A DNA stretch of 12,251 nucleotides from an uncultured Blautia sp. (GCA_938028845.1 CALIZJ010000060.1:1-12251); one strand, 5' to 3'. Shown: positions 1 through 6,735, counted from the stretch's first letter. Translations and numbers: made by a program. Notes: generated by a model from the letters alone, not told the origin.

Positions 1-77
<77 letters not shown>

Positions 78-110
78 CTGCATACAATTTCAAATTTATA
101 ATGCTGTTTC

Positions 111-165
111 AAGGGACGCGCAACGCTCACGGACATTCCGTGGAAGATGCGCGTCCTTTTTGTAT
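111..165 (+). terminator. intrinsic terminator with a nested hairpin
   Basis: GGACGCGCA (114-122) pairs perfectly with TGCGCGTCC (148-156), extended outward by G-T and A-T pairs, and is followed by a T-rich tract (157-167). Inside the loop, CACGGA (128-133) pairs with TCCGTG (137-142), giving a second hairpin. It most likely ends a transcript entering from upstream of the window. It also separates the GACA array from the genes that follow. Confidence 0.75.
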
Positions 166-205
166 TTTACCAGTTCCAGCGTTCTGGGAAAAGGAGGGAT
201 AAAGA

Positions 206-429
206 ATGGCTAAGGTCCATTAACCATAGAGGATGCCTGCCTCCATGCCGATATGGCAGACAAAGATCCAGCCAGCATTGACTGCGGCTCCTGCCGCCAT
301 TACCATCAATTCCCCGGCTCTTTGCTGGGTGTATGCAATAACGAGAAGCGGAGGAAAAAACAAGATGCTCCCTCAGGAGCGGCCCAAACCCAAAGATTAA
401 GGAGGAAACACCATGCGAAAACAGAGTGA
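206..429 (+). pseudogene. frameshifted small Cys-motif protein gene
   Basis: AAGGAGG (191-197) lies at normal distance before ATG 206, but that frame stops after five codons (MAKVH, TAA 221-223). The adjacent frame is open from 217 to TGA 427-429 and reads like a real small protein: PLTIEDACLHADMADKD, then a CGSCRHYHQFPG stretch, GVCNNEK, and a basic tail. A single base missing near 217-218 would join the two parts into a protein of about 74 residues beginning MAKVPLTIEDA. The C-x2-C plus later C-N pattern resembles small zinc-ribbon or rubredoxin-like proteins, but I do not recognise the family. The frame runs 17 bases into the surface-protein gene that starts at 413, so the two may once have been translationally coupled. 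Alternatives are a sequencing error or a -1 ribosomal shift at GTC-CAT, although no standard slippery heptamer is present. Confidence 0.55.
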
Positions 430-3400
430 ATTGCTACGAAACAGCAAAAGAAGAAGATTCCCTGGGGGAAGAGTGACAGCGGTGCTTTTATGCCTATGCC
501 TAATACTTACGCTGCTTCCTGCCACGGCCCTTGCCGGGGAAGAACAGAATGACGGTACAGGTGCAGAACTAGGCGCCGGGTGTATCTGCACCGGGCTGTG
601 CGGCGAGGAAAGCGTAAATAAGGACTGCCCGGTGTGCGGCGTGGAAGGAATAGATCTGACTGTCTGCCAGGGAGAGGAAACACAGCCGGACACGCCGGAA
701 ACTTTGACGGAAGCGCCGACAGATGTGACAGAAAGCAGCCAGGAAGATCTTGGGACAGAGGATGTGATTATCACAGACGATAGTGAAGGAGTAGAAACAG
801 AAGGGACAGAAGAAACAGAAGAAACAGAAGCGGAAGAACCAGCCTCTGGATGTATCTGCACAGAACTGTGTACCGGGGAAAGTGTCAATGGGGACTGTCC
901 GGTGTGCGGCGCCGGGGGAGCGGATCTGACCGCCTGTAAAGGAGTGGAGAGCCAGCCGGACACACAGGCAAAAGCGGCATCGGCCCCGGCGGTCACGCCG
1001 AGAATTGCCTATGATACCCTTCGGATCGGAAATACCCGCATCACAGACAGCGGCTACTGGACAACGGACGGGAATGGCAATCTGACGGCTTCCGATGCAG
1101 GCAATTATAATGTAGCCTTTGACGCAGACACCAATACCCTGTCGCTGAACAATGCGACTATCGTAGGATCATATGATGCAAACAACAATCCAGAGGGGAC
1201 AGGTATTTATGTCGGCAGCAGATCCGGCGCTGTGTCCCTGACCATCCAGGTCACAGGGAACAATGTGGTTTCCGGAAGTTACGGGATTTATGCGTTGTCG
1301 AACGCGGGTGAGGTATCCGTGACCATCAGCGGAGGCGGCAGCCTGACAGCCAGTGGAAGTCGGAATGGAATCAGTTTAGTGAGCGAATTTAGCAATGCGG
1401 CACTGGCTATTGAGGGCACTGCAGTGAAGGCTAGTGGCTCCTATAGTGAGGGAGTTATGGTGCAGGCTGGAAAAAGTTCCTTCGGATCTCTGGCCGTGAA
1501 TGGCGGCAGCCTGACCGCCAGCGGCAATGCAGGAATTAAGTTTTGGTTTGGCACCAGCAATAATGGTTCCGGAACGCCCAGCCTGACTGTCAGTGGAAAT
1601 ACTACTGTGGATGCGAAAAATGGAGGCATCACCCATAACTCCAGCAGCAATCTTTCCATTCAGGGAGACAGCGGTATCGTTTTTAACGGAAGCGCCGGCA
1701 CTGTATACGGCAATGCCAGCTTACAAGAGGATCTGATCATTGGCGAGGGTGAGAGCCTGACATTGGATAATGGGGCAAGCCTGAACGCCAATGGCCACAA
1801 TGTGATCGTGGATGGCGGCACACTGGACGAAGGGATAAAGAACAGCCTGGGGGGCAGTGTAAAGTATACGCCCACAATTACAACAACAAGTCTGCCAAAC
1901 GGCACTGCAGAGGCAGCGTACAGCACAACTCTTTTGGCAGAGGGTACGGCTCCGATCACATGGAGCGTCACCAACGGTTCCCTGCCGGAAGGCTTGAGCC
2001 TGGACGCAAGTACCGGTGTGATTTCCGGCACACCTACGGCAGAAGGGGGAAGTACGTTCACTGTGGAAGCAGCTAACGATTATGGTTCTGACAGCAGGGA
2101 ATTTACTTTGAGCATTGATAAACCGGTGGTTATTCCTGTTACCGGCGTGAAACTGGACAAGACAAGCCTGACCTTGCAGGAAACCGACAGCGCTACCCTG
2201 ACAGCCACGGTGGAGCCGGACAATGCTACCAATAAAAATGTGAATTGGGAAAGCAGCGACACCAGCATTGCTACGGTAGATGCAAGCGGGAAAGTAACCG
2301 CCATAAGCGCCGGCACGGCTACGATCACAGTCAAAACAGAAGACTACAGCCAGACGGCTACCTGTAAAGTGACTGTTTATGGGAAAACCCTTATTGCCAC
2401 CCATCCCAGCGACACAGCTGTGACCGAGGGCAAAGCTGCCGTTTTCAGCGTTTCTGCCACAGGCAGCAATCTGGCCTATCAATGGCAGGAAAGCACGGAC
2501 AAGGGTGACACCTGGAAGAACATTACCGGCGCGGACAGCAGCAGCTACACCATAGCGTCCACCGCTATGTCTATGAACGGCAATCAATACCGGTGTACCG
2601 TGACGGGGGCGGGCGGCACAGCTGCCAGCAATGCGGCCACTCTGACCGTGAACCCTGCGCAGTATACTGTGACAGTGGAGACTGACGGCCACGGCACTGC
2701 GTCCGTATCCCCGGTCTCTGCCGCCGCAGGGGCAGAGATCAGGCTGACCGCATATCCTGACAGCGGTTATCGCTTTAAACAATGGGAAGTCGTTTCCGGC
2801 GGGATAACGATCACAGGAGATACGTTCACTATGCCGGCATCAAATGTGACAGTGAAGGCCATATTTGAACGGCGCATCATAACCACCTACTACACCCTGA
2901 CCTTTGACGCCAATGGAGGCACGGAGCTCCCGTCCATCAGCCGCGTATCCGGAAGTATTGTGGATCTTTCCGGTTACAAGCCTGTCCGGGAGGGATGTAC
3001 CTTCACTGGCTGGTACGCCGATGCAGGACTGACCCAGAAGATCACGGAGATACGCATGACAAGCAGCAAGACGGTCTATGCCGGATGGACATATGATTCA
3101 GGAACGGTCATAGAAGAAGACGGCACGGTGATTCTTCCCGGAGCGGACCTGGAGTCCACAGAGGACGATACCAGGATCGAGAAAGGGGAGGGAGAACCTC
3201 CGGTCTATCATTGGGAGAGCGTAAGCGTTACCATTAACGAAGGAAATATTGTCACATTGCCCAGTGGTATCGTGATCACCCCGGCAGGAGGTTCTGTAGT
3301 GGCTGTGGACGGAACGGTCACCGAGCCGGACGGTACCGTGATCCATCCGGACGGTAGGAGCGAAAAGCCGGACGGTACCGTGATCGACCCGGACGGGACA

Positions 3401-4078
3401 ACCCATAACCCGGATGGAAGCGTACAGTCACCGGACGGAACCTATCTGGCTCCGGGAACACCTGTGCTGGAAAGGGCAGAGGTCCATGCAGCCGGAAACC
3501 AGGTAAGGGCAGTGCTTGCGGGAGAAAGCGCCGGGGCACAGGGCTATGACTATGTGATCAGTGAAAACATCAACTGCATTAACGATAAAGATTATCTCCA
3601 GGTGAGCAAGAATATAGAAGAGGTAGAAACTTATTTCCGCTATGTGCCGGAGGGGACGTATTATGTATACTGCCACGCATGGCTGAAGGACGAAAGCGGC
3701 CGGAAGGTATTCAGTTCCTGGTCTGAGGGAAAGGCAGTAGAAGTGACTGCCGTCACACCGGGAACACCCAAGATCCAGAACGTGCGGGTAAACCAGAAGG
3801 CCAAGACCATCACCGTTACATACACAAGATGCGAAAACGCTTCAGGTTATGACATTATCCTTGGAAGCCGTGTGGAGAAGGTAAATGGAGAGAGGCGTCC
3901 GGTAGATTACGGAAAGCGTGTGAAGAAGGTCACAAAGGGGAACACCGTTACCGTGACCCTGCGCAACGCTAAGAAGGGAACCTACTACATGGCGCTCCAT
4001 GCATGGAACCGGACCAGTGAGAACCGGACGAAAGTGTTCAGCCCCTGGTCAAACATCAAACGGATCGTGATAAAATAA
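413..4078 (+). CDS. large secreted multi-domain surface protein (beta-helix-like, Ig-like, BIG2, InlB-type repeats)
   Basis: This 1221-residue protein starts after a strong AAGGAGG (399-405). Residues 1-42 form a long signal peptide with a basic N-terminus, a hydrophobic core and an ATALA cleavage site. Domains in order: a six-Cys module (56-85), an acidic Thr/Glu-rich linker, a second six-Cys module (146-175), and a Gly/Ser/Asn-rich region (about 197-480) with recurring GGSLTASG rungs, probably a parallel beta-helix like that of carbohydrate-binding surface proteins. Then come a putative Ig (He_PIG) domain (about 486-568), a BIG2 domain (575-655), an Ig-like domain (658-747), two InlB/Flg_new-type repeats (751-818 and 826-892), seven PDG heptads (965-1013), and two related FN3-like domains (1018-1112, 1115-1221). 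There is no LPXTG motif, C-terminal membrane helix or S-layer homology domain, so the mode of attachment is unknown. The domain set points to adhesion or glycan binding outside the cell, which is inference. No catalytic domain was recognised. Confidence 0.9.
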   Translation: MRKQSELLRNSKRRRFPGGRVTAVLLCLCLILTLLPATALAGEEQNDGTGAELGAGCICTGLCGEESVNKDCPVCGVEGIDLTVCQGEETQPDTPETLTEAPTDVTESSQEDLGTEDVIITDDSEGVETEGTEETEETEAEEPASGCICTELCTGESVNGDCPVCGAGGADLTACKGVESQPDTQAKAASAPAVTPRIAYDTLRIGNTRITDSGYWTTDGNGNLTASDAGNYNVAFDADTNTLSLNNATIVGSYDANNNPEGTGIYVGSRSGAVSLTIQVTGNNVVSGSYGIYALSNAGEVSVTISGGGSLTASGSRNGISLVSEFSNAALAIEGTAVKASGSYSEGVMVQAGKSSFGSLAVNGGSLTASGNAGIKFWFGTSNNGSGTPSLTVSGNTTVDAKNGGITHNSSSNLSIQGDSGIVFNGSAGTVYGNASLQEDLIIGEGESLTLDNGASLNANGHNVIVDGGTLDEGIKNSLGGSVKYTPTITTTSLPNGTAEAAYSTTLLAEGTAPITWSVTNGSLPEGLSLDASTGVISGTPTAEGGSTFTVEAANDYGSDSREFTLSIDKPVVIPVTGVKLDKTSLTLQETDSATLTATVEPDNATNKNVNWESSDTSIATVDASGKVTAISAGTATITVKTEDYSQTATCKVTVYGKTLIATHPSDTAVTEGKAAVFSVSATGSNLAYQWQESTDKGDTWKNITGADSSSYTIASTAMSMNGNQYRCTVTGAGGTAASNAATLTVNPAQYTVTVETDGHGTASVSPVSAAAGAEIRLTAYPDSGYRFKQWEVVSGGITITGDTFTMPASNVTVKAIFERRIITTYYTLTFDANGGTELPSISRVSGSIVDLSGYKPVREGCTFTGWYADAGLTQKITEIRMTSSKTVYAGWTYDSGTVIEEDGTVILPGADLESTEDDTRIEKGEGEPPVYHWESVSVTINEGNIVTLPSGIVITPAGGSVVAVDGTVTEPDGTVIHPDGRSEKPDGTVIDPDGTTHNPDGSVQSPDGTYLAPGTPVLERAEVHAAGNQVRAVLAGESAGAQGYDYVISENINCINDKDYLQVSKNIEEVETYFRYVPEGTYYVYCHAWLKDESGRKVFSSWSEGKAVEVTAVTPGTPKIQNVRVNQKAKTITVTYTRCENASGYDIILGSRVEKVNGERRPVDYGKRVKKVTKGNTVTVTLRNAKKGTYYMALHAWNRTSENRTKVFSPWSNIKRIVIK
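578..667 (+). repeat. six-Cys module, copy 1
   Basis: Encodes residues 56-85 of the surface protein, with cysteines at 57, 59, 63, 72, 75 and 85 (C-x-C-x3-C-x8-C-x2-C-x9-C). Its CPVCG and DLT-x-C segments recur in copy 2. The even number of cysteines on a secreted protein suggests disulfides or a metal site; this is not proven. Confidence 0.8.
848..937 (+). repeat. six-Cys module, copy 2
   Basis: Encodes residues 146-175 with cysteines at 147, 149, 153, 162, 165 and 175. The spacing is identical to copy 1 and most residues are shared. The copies are separated by an acidic Glu/Thr linker of about 60 residues that includes short TEE/ET-type repeats. Confidence 0.8.
3305..3451 (+). repeat. seven tandem 21-bp repeats encoding PDG heptads
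   Basis: Residues 965-1013 of the surface protein are seven consecutive seven-residue units: VDGTVTE, PDGTVIH, PDGRSEK, PDGTVID, PDGTTHN, PDGSVQS and PDGTYLA. The DNA core is the approximate repeat CCGGACGGTACCGTGATC. A related DGTVILPG occurs near residue 903. The segment probably forms an extended stalk or a turn-rich spacer before the C-terminal domain pair. Confidence 0.85.
3464..4075 (+). repeat. duplicated C-terminal FN3-like domain
   Basis: Residues 1018-1112 and 1115-1221 share matching landmarks: GYDYVIS against GYDIILG, GTYYVYCHAW against GTYYMALHAW, and KVFSSWSEGK against KVFSPWSNIK. This indicates an old internal duplication. The predicted beta-sandwich pair ends exactly at the C-terminus, so any anchoring function would have to reside here or earlier in the protein. 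Confidence 0.7.
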
Positions 4079-4083
4079 CAAAA

Positions 4084-4115
4084 CAAATGCCGGGACAAAC
4101 AAAGCCTGGCATTTG
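4084..4115. terminator. probable bidirectional terminator between convergent genes
   Basis: CAAATGCCGGG (4084-4094) pairs with CCTGGCATTTG (4105-4115), with one G-T pair and a ten-base loop. On the minus strand the hairpin is followed by a T-rich tract (TTTTGTTATTTT), so termination of the aminotransferase transcript looks better than termination of the surface-protein transcript. The hairpin lies six bases after the surface-protein stop. Confidence 0.7.
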
Positions 4116-4130
4116 TCATTTACAGAATAA

Positions 4131-4156
4131 AGAGCTGCCACATTTGTGACAGCTCT
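4131..4156. terminator. second hairpin, likely terminator of the minus-strand gene
   Basis: AGAGCTG (4131-4137) pairs with CAGCTCT (4150-4156), and CACA/TGTG extends the stem after one mismatch, leaving a two-base loop. On the minus strand it is followed by TTTATTCT, a moderate T tract. It sits 19 bases past the end of the aminotransferase gene, so that gene has two terminators in a row. Confidence 0.6.
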
Positions 4157-4175
4157 AAAAAAGCAAAAAGGAAAA

Positions 4176-5693
4176 TTACTGCTGCTGGTAATAACTTAAG
4201 AAGTCCCCGATTTTTTTTACAGATTCTTTCAGGATCTCGATTCTGGGCAGATACACAATGCGGAAGTGATCCGGCTCGTGCCAGTTAAAGCCTCCGCCGT
4301 GGATCAGGAGGATCTTTTTATCTCTCAACAGATCCAGAGCAAACTGTTCGTCGTTGGTGATATTGAACTTTTTAATATCCAGCTTCGGGAAGATATAAAA
4401 AGCTGCTTTGGGTTTTACCGCAGTGACGCCGGGAATATCGGTAAGGGCTTTATAAATAAATTCACGCTGTTCATAAATGCGTCCGCCTGGTACGATATAA
4501 TCCCGTACACTCTGATGGCCGCCAAGAGCGGTCTGGACAATGGACTGTGCAGGTACGTTAGAGCACAGGCGCATATTGGAAAGCATTTTCAGTCCTTCTA
4601 CATAATCTTTGGCAATTTTTTTGTTGCCGCTTAAGATCATCCATCCGATACGGAAACCTGCGATCATATGGGATTTTGACAATCCGCTGAAAGTTACGCA
4701 GAACAGATCCGGCGCAAGGGAAGCGATGGAAATATGCTCTTCTCCATCCATAACCAGACGGTCATAAATCTCATCTGAGAAGATAATAAGGTGATGTTCC
4801 CTGGCAATGTCTACGATCTGCTGTAAAACTTCCCTGGGATATAAAGCTCCGGTGGGATTATTGGGATTGATGATCACGATGGCTTTGGTACGGTCGTTGA
4901 TCTTCTTTTTAATATCCTCCATGTCCGGATACCATTCGGATTCCTCGTCACAGATATAGTGTACTGCCTTTCCTCCTGCGAGAGTAGCACAGGCGGTCCA
5001 AAGGGGATAATCCGGAGAAGGGATCAGGATTTCATCCCCGTCATCCAAAAGCGCGGACATGCAGATGTTGATTAGTTCGCTGACTCCGTTTCCTGTGTAG
5101 ATATCTTCAATGGAAACATTGGGGATCTTTTTTAACTGTGCATACTGCATGATGGCTTTTCTGGCGGAAAAAAGTCCTTTAGCGGGAGAATAGCCCTCAC
5201 ATTCTGTAAGCTGCTGACGCATGTCGTAGATTACTTCATCAGGAGTGCGGAAACCGAAAGGGGCGGGATTTCCTATATTCAGTTTCAGAATCTGTGTTCC
5301 GGCTTCTTCCATTTTCTCAGCTTCTTCTACTACTGGTCCGCGGACATCGTAAAGAACGTTATTTAATTTTGAAGACTTTTTGATCTGATACATTTTTTTT
5401 CCTCCTGCTAAAGAATTATTTTCCATTTCGTTTTTCTCCGGAGCGGGTAAGGCGCCGGAGTTTTTTTCCTGTATTTCATTTCCCATAAGCCAATCCTCAT
5501 CCACCTGCAGGATACCTGCCAGGAGACTGAGGATTTCCGCACGGGGAACGGTTTTTCCATTTACATATTGGCTGATGTGGCTTTTTCCAAGCTTTACTCC
5601 TTTTTCTGAGGCGGCGCGGATTAAATCCACCTGTTTGAACTGCCGCTTTTCCATTGCTGCTTTTAACCGGTCCGCAAAAAGTTCCTTTTCCAT
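4176..5693 (-). CDS. XRE-type DNA-binding domain fused to an AlaA-like aminotransferase
   Basis: The 505-residue product has two parts. Residues about 5-72 are a Cro/C1 (XRE) helix-turn-helix: QVDLIRAASEKG, then SHISQYVNGKTVP, then a conserved ILSLLAGIL helix. A polar linker (73-100) leads into a full class I/II PLP aminotransferase (101-505) that closely matches E. coli AlaA (glutamate-pyruvate aminotransferase) along its length, including SSKLNNVLYDVRGPV and LNIGNPAPFGF. Expected active-site residues are present: N279 in NPNNPTG, D307 and Y310 in SDEIY, Schiff-base K340 in SGLSKS, and R478 in DHFRIV for the substrate carboxylate. So the enzyme should be active, probably in alanine/glutamate interconversion in the cytoplasm. 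The start at 5693 has AGGAGG (5701-5706) seven bases upstream. MocR/GabR regulators join a GntR domain to an aminotransferase fold; an XRE fusion is a different arrangement. A second start lies at residue 101. The gene is divergent from the thiamin operon. Confidence 0.92.
   Translation of the reverse strand: MEKELFADRLKAAMEKRQFKQVDLIRAASEKGVKLGKSHISQYVNGKTVPRAEILSLLAGILQVDEDWLMGNEIQEKNSGALPAPEKNEMENNSLAGGKKMYQIKKSSKLNNVLYDVRGPVVEEAEKMEEAGTQILKLNIGNPAPFGFRTPDEVIYDMRQQLTECEGYSPAKGLFSARKAIMQYAQLKKIPNVSIEDIYTGNGVSELINICMSALLDDGDEILIPSPDYPLWTACATLAGGKAVHYICDEESEWYPDMEDIKKKINDRTKAIVIINPNNPTGALYPREVLQQIVDIAREHHLIIFSDEIYDRLVMDGEEHISIASLAPDLFCVTFSGLSKSHMIAGFRIGWMILSGNKKIAKDYVEGLKMLSNMRLCSNVPAQSIVQTALGGHQSVRDYIVPGGRIYEQREFIYKALTDIPGVTAVKPKAAFYIFPKLDIKKFNITNDEQFALDLLRDKKILLIHGGGFNWHEPDHFRIVYLPRIEILKESVKKIGDFLSYYQQQ
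5391..5406 (-). promoter_or_regulatory. internal ribosome binding site and start codon inside the XRE-aminotransferase gene
   Basis: On the minus strand AGGAGG (5406-5401) is followed by seven A's and an in-frame ATG (5393-5391) at residue 101. This is exactly where stand-alone AlaA proteins begin (MYQIKKSSKLNN here). The site is as good as the one at the gene's own start, so an enzyme-only product of about 405 residues is plausible. The codons GGA AAA AAA ATG also form a run of eight A's, a possible slippage site. Confidence 0.65.
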
Positions 5694-5707
5694 TCGTTAT
5701 CCTCCTG

Positions 5708-5822
5708 AAGTTCAAAGGTTCAATGACTGATCTGTAATAGAATATAACACAGATCTTCTGCAAGTTCAATAGAAAAATGAAAAATAAAATAAAGTTCAAT
5801 TTAATAAAAAATAAAGTTCAAT
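5708..5822 (-). repeat. four direct AAGTTCAA repeats, candidate operator
   Basis: Plus-strand AAGTTCAA occurs at 5708-5715, 5762-5769, 5792-5799 and 5814-5821. A near copy, AGGTTCAAT, lies at 5716-5724. Three copies continue with T and the last two are preceded by A. Start-to-start distances are 54, 30 and 22 bases, each close to a whole number of helical turns. One copy overlaps the -35 and one sits beside the ribosome binding site of the XRE fusion gene. Self-binding by the XRE domain is the natural inference but is untested. Confidence 0.55.
5741..5769 (-). promoter_or_regulatory. sigma-A promoter for the XRE-aminotransferase gene
   Basis: Read on the minus strand: -35 TTGAAC (5769-5764), a 17-base spacer, and -10 TATATT (5746-5741). 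The expected start of transcription is about 30-40 bases before the ribosome binding site. The -35 lies inside one of the AAGTTCAA repeats, so a protein bound there would block RNA polymerase. Confidence 0.7.
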
Positions 5823-5865
5823 TCCAGGCTGTGGTTTTTAGTCATTTCCTTTTTTTAGGTTATAG

Positions 5866-5894
5866 TTGAAAATCTGAAACTACAGGTATATAAT
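5866..5894 (+). promoter_or_regulatory. near-consensus sigma-A promoter of the thiamin operon
   Basis: -35 TTGAAA (5866-5871), a 17-base spacer and -10 TATAAT (5889-5894). Transcription would begin near 5901, just before the TPP riboswitch, which places the riboswitch at the 5' end of the transcript. Confidence 0.85.
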
Positions 5895-5912
5895 AGTGCT
5901 TGTACAAAAGAA

Positions 5913-6008
5913 TATTTTATAGGGGAGCTGGCGGGAAGCCGGCTGAGAGGAAGCTGTTCTGCTTCGACCCATAACCTGATTTGGATAATGCCAACGTAGG
6001 AATGAATA
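5913..6008 (+). promoter_or_regulatory. TPP (THI-box) riboswitch
   Basis: The conserved THI-box blocks appear in order: GGGGAGC (5922-5928), GGCTGAGAGG (5941-5950), GACCC (5966-5970), AACCTGATTTGGATAATGCC (5973-5992) and CGTAGGAA (5995-6002). A P1 helix can form from TATT (5913-5916) and AATA (6005-6008). The P3 arm around 5951-5965 is short. The element binds thiamin pyrophosphate in the nascent transcript and should reduce expression of thiW and thiC when TPP is plentiful, through the terminator that follows 12 bases later. Confidence 0.95.
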
Positions 6009-6020
6009 CCATATGTATCA

Positions 6021-6051
6021 AACAGAGTTCCACAGGCGGAGCTCTGTTTTT
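6021..6051 (+). terminator. riboswitch expression-platform terminator
   Basis: AACAGAGTTCC (6021-6031) pairs with GGAGCTCTGTT (6038-6048), eleven pairs with one G-T wobble and a six-base loop. A run of T's (6047-6051) follows. Its position right after the TPP element marks it as the regulated terminator. Confidence 0.85.
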
Positions 6052-6063
6052 ACATAGACCTTT

Positions 6064-6104
6064 TCCCTGGACCTGCGGCGGCTGCCTTGTCCGGGGATTT
6101 TTTT
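6064..6104 (+). terminator. second terminator in the thiW leader
   Basis: TCCCTGGAC (6064-6072) pairs with GTCCGGGGA (6089-6097), with one G-T pair, and is followed by seven T's (6098-6104). It begins 13 bases after the first terminator and is 34 bases before the thiW start. It either backs up the riboswitch or responds to something else. Confidence 0.75.
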
Positions 6105-6138
6105 GTACGGGGACAGTAGGGAAAGGAGTTTTGTGCAG

Positions 6139-6678
6139 ATGAAACAAAACGAAACAACGAAAAAAATGGTACTGGCAGGGGTTCTCACTGCCCTTGCCGT
6201 TGCCGGAAGTATGATCAGCTTTCCGGTGGCAGGAAGTAAATGCGCGCCTGTACAGCATATGGTCAACATTTTGGCTGCTGTAGCCCTGGGACCGGGATGG
6301 GGTGTGGGAATCGCCTTTTGCGCAAGCCTTTTAAGAAACATCCTTGGTCTTGGAAGCCTTCTGGCTTTTCCTGGAAGCATGGTAGGCGCTCTCTGCTGCG
6401 GTCTGGTATATCTGGCATGCAGAAAGTTAAGTCTTACCTGTCTGGCGGAAGCCATTGGGACAGGAGTCTTAGGAGGAATCGCAGCTTATCCGGCAGCGAA
6501 GTTCCTGATGGGAGCCCAGCCGGCAGGTCTGTTTGTCTATGTGGTTCCGTTTCTGGTTTCCACTGTAGTGGGCAGTATTCTGGCATTTGGACTTGTAACG
6601 GTTTTGGAAAAGGGCGGTGTTTTTGTGCAGCTTGGGCTGGCTAAGGAGAAAAATCCCGCCGGGAAAAGAGTCGTATAA
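6139..6678 (+). CDS. thiW: ThiW, thiazole-specific ECF transporter S component
   Basis: A 179-residue hydrophobic membrane protein with about five or six predicted helices. It carries the characteristic ThiW pattern near the N-terminus: SKCAPVQHMVNILAAV (residues 33-48), GPGWGVGIAF (51-60), SLLRNILGLGSLLAFPGS (63-80) and MVGAL. ThiW is the substrate-binding subunit of an energy-coupling-factor transporter assigned to uptake of the thiazole precursor hydroxyethylthiazole; it needs the shared EcfA/A'/T module, which is not in this window. ATG 6139 was chosen because AAAGGAG (6122-6128) lies ten bases upstream. GTG 6133 is in frame but only four bases from that site, and an earlier TTG at 6103 sits in the terminator T tract. 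Control by the upstream TPP riboswitch fits the family. Confidence 0.92.
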   Translation: MKQNETTKKMVLAGVLTALAVAGSMISFPVAGSKCAPVQHMVNILAAVALGPGWGVGIAFCASLLRNILGLGSLLAFPGSMVGALCCGLVYLACRKLSLTCLAEAIGTGVLGGIAAYPAAKFLMGAQPAGLFVYVVPFLVSTVVGSILAFGLVTVLEKGGVFVQLGLAKEKNPAGKRVV

Positions 6679-6706
6679 GAAAAAATAAAATGGAAAAAGC
6701 GGCAGA

Positions 6707-6735
6707 TTGGGGACACCACCTTCGGTCGCTATAAA
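6707..6735 (+). promoter_or_regulatory. weak candidate promoter between thiW and thiC
   Basis: TTGGGG (6707-6712), a 17-base spacer and TATAAA (6730-6735). The -10 is good and the -35 is poor. If real, it would let the 42-codon ORF and thiC be expressed independently of the TPP riboswitch. Confidence 0.3.

Noticed and set aside
1721..2782. 353-codon open frame on the minus strand
   Set aside because: It is antisense to the recognisable Ig, BIG2 and InlB domains of the surface protein; its Cys/Arg-rich product looks like a shadow frame.
6103..6138. Upstream TTG extension of thiW
   Set aside because: The added codons begin in the T tract of the second terminator, and ATG 6139 has the better-placed ribosome binding site.
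6690..6734. 14-codon ORF starting at ATG 6690
   Set aside because: No ribosome binding site and a low-complexity context; likely chance.
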